Below, in pieces: positions 53,336 to 63,207 of a stretch of 64,000 nt of DNA (position 1 is the first letter of the stretch; the number at the start of each line of letters is the position of its first letter). This DNA is from Chrysopilus asiliformis. Taxonomy: Eukaryota > Arthropoda > Insecta > Diptera > Rhagionidae. The notes beneath the pieces are model-generated. The model searched no databases and was not told the DNA's origin. It saw only the letters and a program-made list of their open reading frames with translations. Location: NCBI GenBank assembly GCA_964034945.1, contig OZ035962.1, forward strand, positions 53,314,231 to 53,378,230, in the 5' to 3' direction. The position numbers and the translations under genes were made by a program.

Positions 53336-54230
53336 TTGCAATTACGTAATCTTGTACATCCTGGCGTAAAAGTTTTAGTCAAACTTGTTTCATCAAGATT
53401 TATTTGGCCTTCGTTACAAGCAGATTGTGTCAAATGGGCTTGTAATTGTATCGAGTGGCAAAAATCCGAAATATCAAGACATGTTCAATAGATTCTTTTG
53501 ATTTACCAAGATATCGTTTTTCGCATGTCCATTTAGATGTAATTGGTCCATTACCCCTAATTGAAGGATATTCTTATTGTTTAACTTGTATCGACAGATA
53601 CACTCGTTGGGCTGAAGTGATTTCTTTAAAGGATATTACCTCAGAATCTGTTGTTTTCGGTTTTTATTCTGGTTGGGTTTCTCGTTTTAGTAAAGATAGT
53701 CAATTCGAAGCTAATCTTTGCAGTGAATTTTTAAAACTTTTTGGAATTAAACGTTGGAGCACAAGGCCGTATTATTCTTCATCAAATGATTTAATAGAAC
53801 GTTAGCACAGGACTTTAAAAATGGCTATAAATGTCACGCCAAAACGAAATTGGTTACGGTGCTTTCCAACGATATTATTAGGTATACGTGCAGTTGTTAA
53901 AGAAGATTTAGGATCAACAGTAGCTGAACTTGTTTATAGCACAAACATTATATTGAAATGTTTGGAGAAACCGTCCAAAAACAGATGAACATGATTTTAT
54001 TCGGTTACTTAAGGAACATTTTAGTTCAGTATGTTCACATCCTTGATCAATTCATTCGAATCACAAAATTTTTGATTTTAAGGATCTTAAAAGACGTTCC
54101 AAAGTTTTTTTTGTCGTCCATATGATGTCAAAAAAACCCTTGCAACAATCGTATACAGACCAATATCCAGTTATTGAACGTGGTTACAAAAGTTTCCTGA
54201 AAAAAACTTTATGAATATTTAATCCAATAA
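53336..54230 (+). pseudogene. Ty3/gypsy integrase fragment
   Basis: Several frames together show the end of a zinc region (VHPGVKVLVKLVSSRFIWPS, CVKWACNCIEWQKS), then RYRFSHVHLDVIGPLPLIEG (first core Asp), SYCLTCIDRYTRWAEVISLK and FYSGWVSRFSKDS. The second core Asp segment is damaged. WSTRPYYSSSNDLIER and, after a TAG, RTLKMAINVTPKRNWLRCFP and GIRAVVKEDLGSTVAELVYS follow. The C-terminal part (FKDLKRRSKVFF) is recognisable to about 54200. The style is CsRn1-like; it has no LTR nearby. Confidence 0.8.
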
Positions 54231-55064
54231 ATGGATAATGTAAGATAATGTAAGCTAATTAAAGCATTTTTAAGACGTGAAACCGCAATCCTGATAGGAA
54301 TTCCGTAACGTCACAGGCTACTGTCGATTCAGCGATTTGATCGCCTAATGTGAAGTAATTTACATGCTTTCATTTTATGTATAACATCACATATTTTGGA
54401 TAGTTTTTAATTTGAAACTCACACCACATAACATAAACCATAAAAAATTCATATCCCAAAACAATACCTGTAAAATTTCATGATGAAACCGCAATAGGAT
54501 CATATTTTTTTGATTTTTGAAATTCCACTTTTGTATGGGAATTTCCCCATAATTAATAACATCACCTTTAAAATGAGTTTAACGTCAGTCCTATATCCTA
54601 GCGTAAATTATGGATTTTTTTGTGGCCACACTTTAGCAGAAAATCGCGATTTTCCAAAGATATCAAAGTGCTGTAACTCTGGAACTACAGCAAATAAAAA
54701 TTTTGCACTTTTAACAAGCTTTGAGGGTACAAAATGTAAAAGGGTACACGGGTATCCGGTTCCGAAAACTTTCAGGAACCAGTTCTGCGAAAAACGGGTA
54801 CCTAGTTCCGAGTTAGAGAATCGAGTACAGTTTTACAAATATTGCAATCAGTACTATTTTTGAAATACAAACTTCACTCATTTTTAATTTTGTCCTGAAT
54901 AAAACGCATCAACCACAACACATTATACTGTACCCGGTTCTTGGAGTCGGAACCGGGTCCCCGGTACTCGGTTCCTAGCCAGAAGTATACCCGGTTCCAT
55001 AAAATAGAGGTTCTTAATAGCCCTAGTATGGATGCACCCCCTATATAAAATTATTCACATGTTT
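54231..55064. other. Unassigned region
   Basis: Contains several GGTAC/ACCCGGTTCC-type motifs at 54750-55010 in both orientations. No gene or element end is supported. Confidence 0.45.
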
Positions 55065-55185
55065 TTATACCCGTATGGTGAAACCAAAGGGTATATTAAA
55101 TTTGCCTTACCGTTTGTAACGCCCGATGACGTCATCACACACAAAAATGAATTACACCAGTGTTTAGAATGATAAAAAAAAATAA
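55065..55185 (+). mobile_element. INE-1/helentron-like element, 5' fragment
   Basis: TTTTTATACCCGTATGGTG to GTTTAGAATGATAAAAAAAA. The rest is missing; it abuts composite copy 3. Confidence 0.82.
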
Positions 55186-55484
55186 AAAAAAAATTTTTAA
55201 AAAAAAGCTTTTATTAAAAAAGAATGCACTAAAAAGAAAAAAATAATTTTCTGGACGCTGTGTATCACAAATATAAAAGCTTTTTAAAAGCGAGATAAAT
55301 TTTTATTTTATTGTTTTATGCTTTATCTCGCTTTTTAAAAGCTTTTATATTTGTGATACACAGCGTCCAGAAAATTATTTTTTTCTTTTTAGTGCATTCT
55401 TTTTTAATAAAAGCTTTTTTTTAAATTTTTTTTTATTTTTTTTATTTTGTTCTTTTTAGTCTTCGAATATATATCCTTACATTT

Positions 55485-55992
55485 GAGATGTCCTTACAGA
55501 CTTTTTAACTTGAGAATCGTATTCAGCGACCCCAAAAACCCCCAGAATAGATTTTTTTCCGGAAAATTTGGAGAAAAGGATAATCACGTTATCCTTACAG
55601 GACCTTCCGTTATCCTTACTGACTTTTTAATGACAGATTCGTATTCAGCGACCTCAAAAACCCCCAGAATAGATTTTTTTCCGGAAAATTTGGAGAAAAG
55701 GATAATCACGTTATCCTTACAGGACCTTCCGTTATCCTTACAGACTTTTTAATGGCAGATTCGGATTTAGCGACCTCAAAAACCCCCAGAATAGATTTTT
55801 TTCCGGAAAATTTGGAGAAAAGGATAATCACATTATCCTTACAGGACCTTCCGTCATCCTTACTGACTTTTTAATGACAGATTTGGATTCAGTGACCTCA
55901 AAAACCCCCAGAATAGATTTTTTTCCGGAAAATTTGGAGAAAAGGATAATCACGTTATCCTTACAGGACCTTCCGTTATCCTTACTGACTTT
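55485..55992 (+). repeat. ~120-bp tandem satellite, subfamily A, about 4 units
   Basis: Same blocks as the other A arrays. The last unit is cut at CTTACTGACTTT by copia and continues at 61854. Confidence 0.9.
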
Positions 55993-56081
55993 TGTTAAAT
56001 ACAACGCGAGCAGAGTTCAATTCAACAATGTACTTTATTGTAAGAATGCTAGATGAAGACTAACAGAGAGAAAAAGTATAA

Positions 56082-57349
56082 AGCTAGTATCAGACCATCA
56101 CTCAAATCGCTCATTTGAATGAGACGTGACGTCAAAATGACGTCACAGGGTTCTCATTTGAGCTCACTCCGTCTGATAGCTGCAATTGTGACAGAATTTT
56201 TGTTCTCATTTCAAATGAGAAACGGAATGAGAACATTTTTGTCTCACTCAAATGAGACGATATTGTGACCGTCTGATAGCTCCAAATGAGACATGTGTCA
56301 AATGAGAATTTGAATGAGGACGAAATGAGAATGTCCCAATGAATGAGAAGGCTCGGATTCGTGCCTTCTCATTTTGAGTTGAATGAGAACTCATTTGTGT
56401 TTTGACAGGTGATCGTGAAGCAAGTTTTTTTTCGTGAAACATATAAATTGTGAGTTTTCATTTAAAAACATTTTCGTGTTTTTAAATGAAAACTAATTTA
56501 ATGTTGTTCGTGTGTTTAGGAGCAGCATCATGAGTGATGAAGATTTCACCCCATCCCAGGCTAGTCAGGAAATAAAAAAAGGAGCTAAAGCAGCTGCAAA
56601 TGCTTGGTCGCATGATAGTGTCCGATTTTTCTATGTGCGGCTTGACCAATCCCAGTAAATGGTCGAATTGATCTGAAGACATACGTATGAAATTGCGATA
56701 AATTTCTGGTTCTTCAGAGCGCAGTTCGACCATCAATTTACCAAAAAAGCCCTCCGTCTCGCGACGAGCCACCCAATTCTTGGTCCAAACCTTGCGTTTG
56801 TTGGGAATAGATGCGTCGTCAAGCTCGTCCTCTTCGCTGCTCTCCAGCACATACGCAGCCAAAATCGCCATATCCTTCATCTCCTCATACTTTCTTTTGG
56901 ACATTTTTTTTAAATTTTCTAACCAGCACTTGAAACACAATCGCAACTCTGTTTTCACCGAGAAACATACAACAAGTGTCAAGTGAGCGAGAGCCTTCAT
57001 TGTTCTCATTCCGTGTAATAGCAAAACATCCAAATGAGAAAAAGACGATGAAATCGGGTTGTTCTCATTTGATTTCCATCCTCATTTGTCTTGAGGCGTC
57101 TCACTCCGTCTAATGCTCATTTGTTTCCGTCTCATTAAATGAGAACGGTGGGAAATTTTTTGAATGAGAAGCAAATTGTCTCATTCGATTTTGGGACAAA
57201 ATGAGCCATAAATGAGAACAGTTCTCACTCCGTGTGATACCAAATTATTTCCTAAATGAGAACGTTACGAATGAGATGAAATGAAAAGTTTTCTCGTGAC
57301 GTCACGTCTCATTCAAATGAGCGATTTGAGTGATGGTCTGATACTAGCT
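56082..57349 (-). mobile_element. PIF/Harbinger-type element, non-autonomous
   Basis: 1,268 bp, perfect 53-bp terminal inverted repeats beginning AGCTAGTATCAGACCATCAC, 3-bp TAA duplication. The uninterrupted LTR at 61692-61848 is the empty site. Both subterminal regions are packed with TCTCATTT/AAATGAGA motifs. It contains the N-terminal part of a transposase only. Confidence 0.95.
56482..57033 (-). pseudogene. Harbinger transposase N-terminal fragment
   Basis: On the minus strand the likely start is the ATG at about 56904 (MSKRKYEEMKDMAILAAYVL). An acidic linker follows, then the conserved RRETEGFFGKLMVELRSEEP, YRNFIRMSSDQFDHLLGLVK and PHIEKSDTIMR, which match the N-terminal region of DDE_Tnp_4 transposases. 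The frame then runs into unrelated residues to 56482; the catalytic DDE core is deleted. An upstream in-frame ATG at 57033 would add 43 residues from the repeat-rich subterminal region and is less likely. Confidence 0.82.
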
Positions 57350-57420
57350 TAACAATGGATTAATTCTAACAGTGACTACGGTTAGTGCATTGATAACAAA
57401 ATTCAAAATAAAACTCGACA

Positions 57421-57431
57421 CTCCCCCTCAA
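57421..57431 (-). promoter_or_regulatory. copia polypurine tract
   Basis: Minus-strand TTGAGGGGGAG directly next to the 3' LTR. Confidence 0.8.
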
Positions 57432-57506
57432 GGCACTAACTCTAACATTTGTTCAAAAAAATAGTTACAAAAAAAAATTTTTTTCAATTCATATTTCATA
57501 TTAACA

Positions 57507-60500
57507 TTATAAATTAAGTTTAATTCCTGTCAGATTTACAAATTTCATGTGTTTTGTTCGAGACAATATTTTAGTTAAACCGTCAGCTATCATTTCATCG
57601 CTGCGTACATAATTTAGATCTATGATTTTCTTTTCGTACATTTCACGCACATAGTGATGCCGGATGTCTATATGCTTAGTACGTGCATGGTATGTTGGGT
57701 TTTTAACGAGTTGCTGCGAGCCCTGGTTATCGCTGTTAATAACGATCGCCTTCTTCACCATGTCCTGAAGTCCTAGCTCGAGTAACAAGTTTCGCAAATA
57801 AGTAGCCTCACGCGCCGCTTGTGAAAGGGCCATGTATTCGGCTTCTGTGCTACTCAATGCTACAGATGGCTGTTTTTTCGACTCCCAAGTGACTGGTGCT
57901 CCTGCTAAGAAGAAGGTGTAACCGGTGTACGACCTACGATCGACCTTGGACCCCCCCCAATCAGAATCGACGAACCCCGTTAACTGCTTCCCCGTTTTCT
58001 CAAATACAAGCTGAGCTTTTTCCGTATATTTTAAATATCGCAGTAAATGTTTAGCTGCAACCATATGTTCCTTATGTGGGTCAGCCATTGATTGAGACAG
58101 TTTACTTACTGCATGCGAAATATCCGGGCGTGAGCAAGTCGATAAATAAATTAGTGAGCCGATCAATGATTGGTATTCACTTGCGTCTGTCTTCGTGCAA
58201 TCTTCAATTTTACATTTTTCAAAGTCAAGACTCGAATCCAATGGAGTGTAACATGGTTTACATTTCTCCATTTGGAACCTTTTCAGCAAATTCAGGATAT
58301 ATTGGTGCTGATCCAGTTTGATGCTTCCCCTTGCACCGCATCTACTAACACGGATGCCGAGATAATGGGATAACTGTCCCTTGTCGACAGTATCGAATGC
58401 AGCATTTATTTGCGATTTGATTATAGCCAAGGAGGCAGCTGACGAACTAGCAATGATCAAATCGTCAACATATACCGCAATTATGTTGATTTCTCCGCCA
58501 GTGGGTCGGATGTATACGCAAGAGTCTTCGCTGCACCTTTGGAATCCTATTTCTAACAGTGTTTGGTCCAATTTCCGGTTCCACTGGCGCCCAGACTGTT
58601 TCAGCCCATAAAGAGCCTTGCGTAGTTTGCAAACCTTGTGGGGATGATCAGGATCAACAAATCCTTCCGGTTGCGCCATATATACTACCTCCTGCAAATC
58701 CCCATTTAGGTAGGCAGATGTTACATCTACATGGTGGACCAACAGCCCATATTCTACTGCTATCGCCAATATTAGTCTTATGGTTGAGTGACGAACTACC
58801 GGTGAAAACGTCTCAAAATAATCGATGCTGTATTTCTGTAAAAAACCTTTAGCAACTAAACGGCATTTGTATCGTTCTATGTTTCCGTCTGGCCCACGCT
58901 TAATATTAAAGACCCATTTGCATCCAATGGCTCTGTTTTTCCTTGGTAAATCTACTAGAGTCCATGTATTATTATTCATCAATGAATTATACTCACATTC
59001 CATTGCGTGACGCCATCGCGCTGCTTCCTTACTCGCCAAGGCTTCTGATACTGTTGTGGGATTGGCAATTTCGTCCGTAAATACCGCGCTTACTGTGTTG
59101 AATCTTTTTGAAGGTCTTGCCCGTTTGCACGTCCTCTCCAATCTGGGACGCCCACGACCGATTCTTCCAGCACCATCACCATCGCTGAAGTCATTGGATT
59201 CGCTGGCTGCTTCCTTTGTGGATTCGTCATCTGCTTCCCGAGTGAATTCGCTGGTTGCTTCCTGTGTGGATTCGCCGTGAGTCTTTTGTATGACCTTATC
59301 ACCCCCAAAGACTGAAATGTGTTCATCACTATCAGGTAAGGAGTTGAAGTCGTCATCGCTTTCATCACTACGAGTGCCGCCGCTTACTTCTGCACTAGTT
59401 TCAGCTTTTCCCTCTACATTGCGTGGTCGCTCCGTGTCACTGAAGATATCGTTGTCCGCCGAAAAGCTCGCTACTTCCTTGGAGACACTATCAATAGATG
59501 ACATCGCGCTTTCGAAAAAAATGACGTCTCGACTCTTCTCGATATTTCTCGTCACGGGGTCATATAGTCGGTACGCTTTGGACTCCTCCGAGTATCCGAC
59601 GATAACGAACTCTTTTCCCTTTGCTTTCAGCTTATTTCTGCCTGGTTGCTTACATAAACTGACTGCGACACTTCCGAAAACGCGAAGATGACCAACGCTT
59701 GGCTTCTTTCCTTCCCACATCTCAAACGGAGTTTTGTTTTTGATCGCTGATGTGGGAGCCCGATTCCTGAGATATGCTGCCGTGTTTATGGCTTCTGCCC
59801 ATAGGTTATCTGGCAGATTTGAAGATAGTAATAAACATCTTGCAGTCTCCATCAAGGTCCTATTATATCTCTCCGCGACGCCGTTCTGTTGCGGTGTATG
59901 CGCTACCGTCAGTTGTCGCCTAATGCCATTTTCCGCAAGATATTTCGAAAAATCGTTGCTGAGATATTCTTTCGCGTTATCGCTCCTTAAGGTTTTGATT
60001 TTGTGTCCCGTCTGTCGCTCCACCCTCAGCTTGAATTCCTTAAAAACTGTGAGTATCTCGTTTCTGGTTTTCAGGAAGTGCACAAAAATCATCCTTGTCT
60101 TGTTGTCGATAAATGTAGCGAAGTAACGCGCCCCACCAGCTGAAGCCACCCTGATTGGACCGCAAATATCTGTGTGGATTAGCTCTAATGGGTCTTTGCT
60201 AGAAGAAAGAGATCGATTAGGAAAAGGTTTAACTGATATTTTACCCTTAGCGCATGTGATGCAATCTAACGTCTTTCGGATGTTCTTGATGTTTAGCCCC
60301 TCAACCATATGCGTCAGCTCTCTTAAACTTCCCCCATTTAGGTGTCCGTAGCGTTCGTGCCACTTTCGCACTTCTGGATCTGTTGTCTTCCCATAAAATG
60401 ACAACTGATGCTTGTTTTCCTTCAGCATTGTAATGTATAGATCGCCTCGTTTGTTTGCAGTCAACAGCAGCTCACCACTGGAACTTCTTACAAAAGCCGT

Positions 60501-61548
60501 GCTGCCAGAAAAATCGACGGTGTGTCCTCGTTCGGTGATTTTGCTGACGGACAAAAAATTTCCCTTCAGCTCGGGTACGAACAATACATCCTTTAAAGTG
60601 ACGACACGTTGTTCCGTTTCGAGTATAATTGTTCCCGCACCGTTGGACTTGCAAACTTTGTCGCTTGCCAAATGGATAACTTGTTCATCAGAATTATCAA
60701 ACTCAGTGAACATAGTTTTACTGCAACACATATGCGCCGTAGCGCCACTATCTAAACACCATTCACCTGGATTTAGACTGGCTTCTGAATGTGCGGTAAA
60801 TATGGCTGAACGTTTCTCCTGGCTGGGTGGTTTTTCTCGTTTATTATTCTTTTGACACTTTGCCGCAAAATGTCCTTTTTGGCCACACGAAAAACACTTC
60901 ATGTTCGACTTGCTCTTTTTGCTTTTGGATTTTGCTAAAAACACTTGCTGTTCGCCGCTTGCCTGCTCTAAGTCCTTATTCGTACGACGCTGATCTTCTT
61001 CTATGAGCTTTATTTTGAGATTAGATAACGTGGGCAAGTTATCCCGACTTTCGATAGCCACAACAAAATTCTCATAGGGTTCTGGTAAACTGCATAAGAG
61101 CATGATGACCAAAATTTCATCAGACAACGTGATTTCGATCTCTCTCAGTTTTTCTACTGTACGATAAAACGAGTTGATATGATCCACCATCGATTGACCA
61201 GTTCTCATCCTGGATTGCGTCAATTGTTTAAACAAAGAAACTTTGCGCGTGGGGCCAGATGGCATGTAAATTTCTTTAAATCCATGCTTCCCATGCTTCA
61301 TTAGCCGATTTACATTGTTTGATGTGGATTAATTCCGATGATTTTACACACAGTAAAATGGTCGCCAAGGCTTTATCATCGCCTAGTTTCCATGCCGCCA
61401 CAGTTTCCGGTTTCGCATCTTCACCCAATTCATTTGAATCACCAACAAATTTCCATAGATCTGAGTGGATGAGAATACACTTCATCTGGACACACCACGA
61501 AGCATAATTCTCACCATCCAACTTTTCAATGTTGTATAATGCGCTCAT
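57507..61548 (-). pseudogene. copia gag-pol polyprotein, one frameshift
   Basis: Starts MSALYNIEKLDGENYASWCV at ATG 61548. After about 90 residues a one-base frameshift near 61277 leads into a 1,264-residue open frame to 57507. Order: gag; CCHC knuckle CFSCGQKGHFAAKC; protease WCLDSGATAHMC; integrase with WHERYGHLNG...CITCAKGK (zinc part) and core HTDICGP, LRSDNAKEYLS, HTPQQNGVAERYNR; copia-type RT with WVFNIKRGPDG, HHVDVTSAYLNGDL, LYGLKQSGRQW and YVDDLIIA; RNase H with GFVDSDWGGSKVDRRS, LSSTEAEYMAL, INSDNQGSQQL and HIDIRHH...VRSDEMIADGLTK. Apart from the shift it appears intact, so the shift should be checked against reads. Confidence 0.93.
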
Positions 61549-61677
61549 GATTATATTTATTAAAAAGTTTAACTGGGAAAAATGTTATCGATCGCGCACC
61601 GGCCGAGTTATTTTTTCAATTTTAACTATCGAACAACTATTCGAAGAAAAAAAAACGCTATTAGAAACTTTGGGTAA

Positions 61678-61691
61678 CTGGGCCCATAACC
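61678..61691 (-). promoter_or_regulatory. copia primer binding site, tRNA-iMet half type
   Basis: Plus-strand CTGGGCCCATAACC abuts the 5' LTR. It equals the anticodon-arm sequence of initiator methionine tRNA, the known internal priming site of copia. It is a primer site, not a tRNA gene. Confidence 0.85.
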
Positions 61692-61848
61692 TGTTAAATA
61701 AAACGCGAGCAGAGTTCAATTCAACAATGTACTTTATTGTAAGAATGCTAGATGAAGACTAACAGAGAGAAAAAGTATAACAATGGATTAATTCTAACAG
61801 TGACTACGGTTAGTGCATTGATAACAAAATTCAAAATAAAACTCGACA
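61692..61848 (-). repeat. copia 5' LTR
   Basis: 157 bp, uninterrupted; one visible substitution from the 3' LTR (AAATAAAAC against AAATACAAC). Confidence 0.95.
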
Positions 61849-62412
61849 ACTTTTTAATGACAGATTCGGATTCAGCGACCTCAAAAACCCCCAGAATAGA
61901 TTTTTTTCCGGAAAATTTGGAGAAAAGGATAATCACGTTATCCTTACAGGACCTTCCGTTATCCTTACAAGGACGAAGTAGTGAAAATATTGTATTGTCA
62001 TCGGACTTATATAAGTGTGCAAAATTTCAAGTCAATCGGACAAGTGGAAGTGGGTCAAAATTGGGTTGCAAGATTTGATCTGACAGACAAACAAACAGAC
62101 AGACACGAAGGCAAGCTAAATAAAAGCTTTGGCAACACTGTTGCAATTGTGTAGATCAAGAAAAATCTCTGTAATTTTTTCTTTTTGAAAAATTAAAGTT
62201 TAGACAAACGTTTCTGAAATATTAACCATTAAAATCAACCACATTAACGTTTGCTTCAATAACAACATCGAAATTATCGCTTCTGTTGAGGTATACCGAA
62301 GGATTGCAAATTAAAAGAATTCCACGCGGCACATAACCTAATTGCAGTCAGTAAATTGAGGATTAGCGCTGGTAGCAATCATACAGAAAATAGAAAACCA
62401 TCAATACTTCAC

Positions 62413-63207
62413 ATGCCGGTCAACTACAAAAGAAAGCTAAACCAGACTTCTCCGGATTTACTGTCAATACGATCAAACGCTAAATCTCAAAAAGGAATCA
62501 CAGCTGAAAAAATGACAGATTTCTCATGGGAAGTTTTTGACACCAAAATGAAAAAAATGTTGGAGTGTGTGGCTAAAAAAGAAGACATCAAAATCCTGCA
62601 AGACAACGTCGCAGCTATCAAATCAGAAAACGAAAAGCTAAGACAGGATCTGCAAGAGTTACGTTCAAAAGTCGATTCAATAGATCGCAAAAACCGACGC
62701 TCCAACGTAATAATAAGTGGACTAAATGGTGATATAAAATTAGCACGGCAAAACTTTGATGAGCTATGCCAACAAGTCTTTCAAACTCAGGTAACCATCG
62801 TTTCGTTTGTCAAGCTAAAGTCGCGTGCAGACTTTTTGGTCGAGCTGGAAACAGCTGCACAGGCGAACAAAATTCTATTCAACAGCGGCAAACTAAAGGG
62901 GACGGGAGTCTACGTACAAAGGGATTACTCACCGCCGGACCAGGAGAAAAGATTCCACCTTAGGCAACTCAGAAAAGCTGTGATTGCGAAGTCTAACAAC
63001 ACTAGCTGCAAGATTAAGAATCTGACCATATGGATAGACGACAAACCATTTACATGGTCTAACGGCTGCTACCTGGCAAACTCAGAAGAAGACAAAATGT
63101 CTCTCAGCAATCTCATGGAGAAAACAAACTTGAGAAGTTCCATAAACGTCAACACAACTAGGAAACCCGTCGAGTCTAGACGCGAGGACGCAACTACTAC
63201 AAGATAG
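62413..63207 (+). CDS. Non-LTR ORF1 protein, coiled coil plus RNA-binding region
   Basis: 264 residues from ATG 62413 (an in-frame TTG lies at 62356); TAG at 63205. A basic N-terminus is followed by a heptad-rich segment at residues about 45-105 (EDIKILQDNVAAIKSENEKL), then RKNRRSNVIISGLNGD, which marks the start of an RRM-like fold in L1-type ORF1 proteins. GTGVYVQRDYSPPDQEKRFH is the C-terminal-domain-like block. No CCHC knuckle. Such proteins trimerise and coat element RNA. The frame continues after the TAG into the endonuclease without any shift. Confidence 0.8.
   Translation: MPVNYKRKLNQTSPDLLSIRSNAKSQKGITAEKMTDFSWEVFDTKMKKMLECVAKKEDIKILQDNVAAIKSENEKLRQDLQELRSKVDSIDRKNRRSNVIISGLNGDIKLARQNFDELCQQVFQTQVTIVSFVKLKSRADFLVELETAAQANKILFNSGKLKGTGVYVQRDYSPPDQEKRFHLRQLRKAVIAKSNNTSCKIKNLTIWIDDKPFTWSNGCYLANSEEDKMSLSNLMEKTNLRSSINVNTTRKPVESRREDATTTR

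Larger units (their letters stand above)
55993..57420 (-). repeat. copia 3' LTR, interrupted
   Basis: 157 bp of LTR split by a 1,268-bp Harbinger-type element at TAA (56079-56081 / 57350-57352). Confidence 0.95.
55993..61848 (-). mobile_element. copia-like: copia-type LTR retrotransposon
   Basis: 157-bp LTRs (TGTTAAATA ... ACTCGACA), 5-bp duplication ACTTT (55988-55992, 61849-61853). The coding strand is minus, so the right LTR is the 5' LTR. Excluding the Harbinger-type insertion it is about 4.6 kb. LTRs differ at one visible position, so it is young. Confidence 0.97.
55190..62128 (+). mobile_element. Hairpin-satellite composite element, copy 3, split by copia
   Basis: Segment 55190-55992 has the hairpin (arms about 55200-55299 and 55322-55422) and four to five subfamily A units. 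Segment 61854-62128 has the rest of one unit and the fixed tail ending AAGCTAAATAAAAGCTTT. The copia element lies between, within a satellite unit. Confidence 0.88.

Noticed and set aside
58076..60855. Plus-strand open frames opposite the copia gene
   Set aside because: Antisense shadows of a 1,264-residue coding frame on the minus strand.
61678..61691. Apparent tRNA-iMet sequence
   Set aside because: Only the anticodon arm is present next to an LTR; it is the copia primer binding site, not a tRNA gene.
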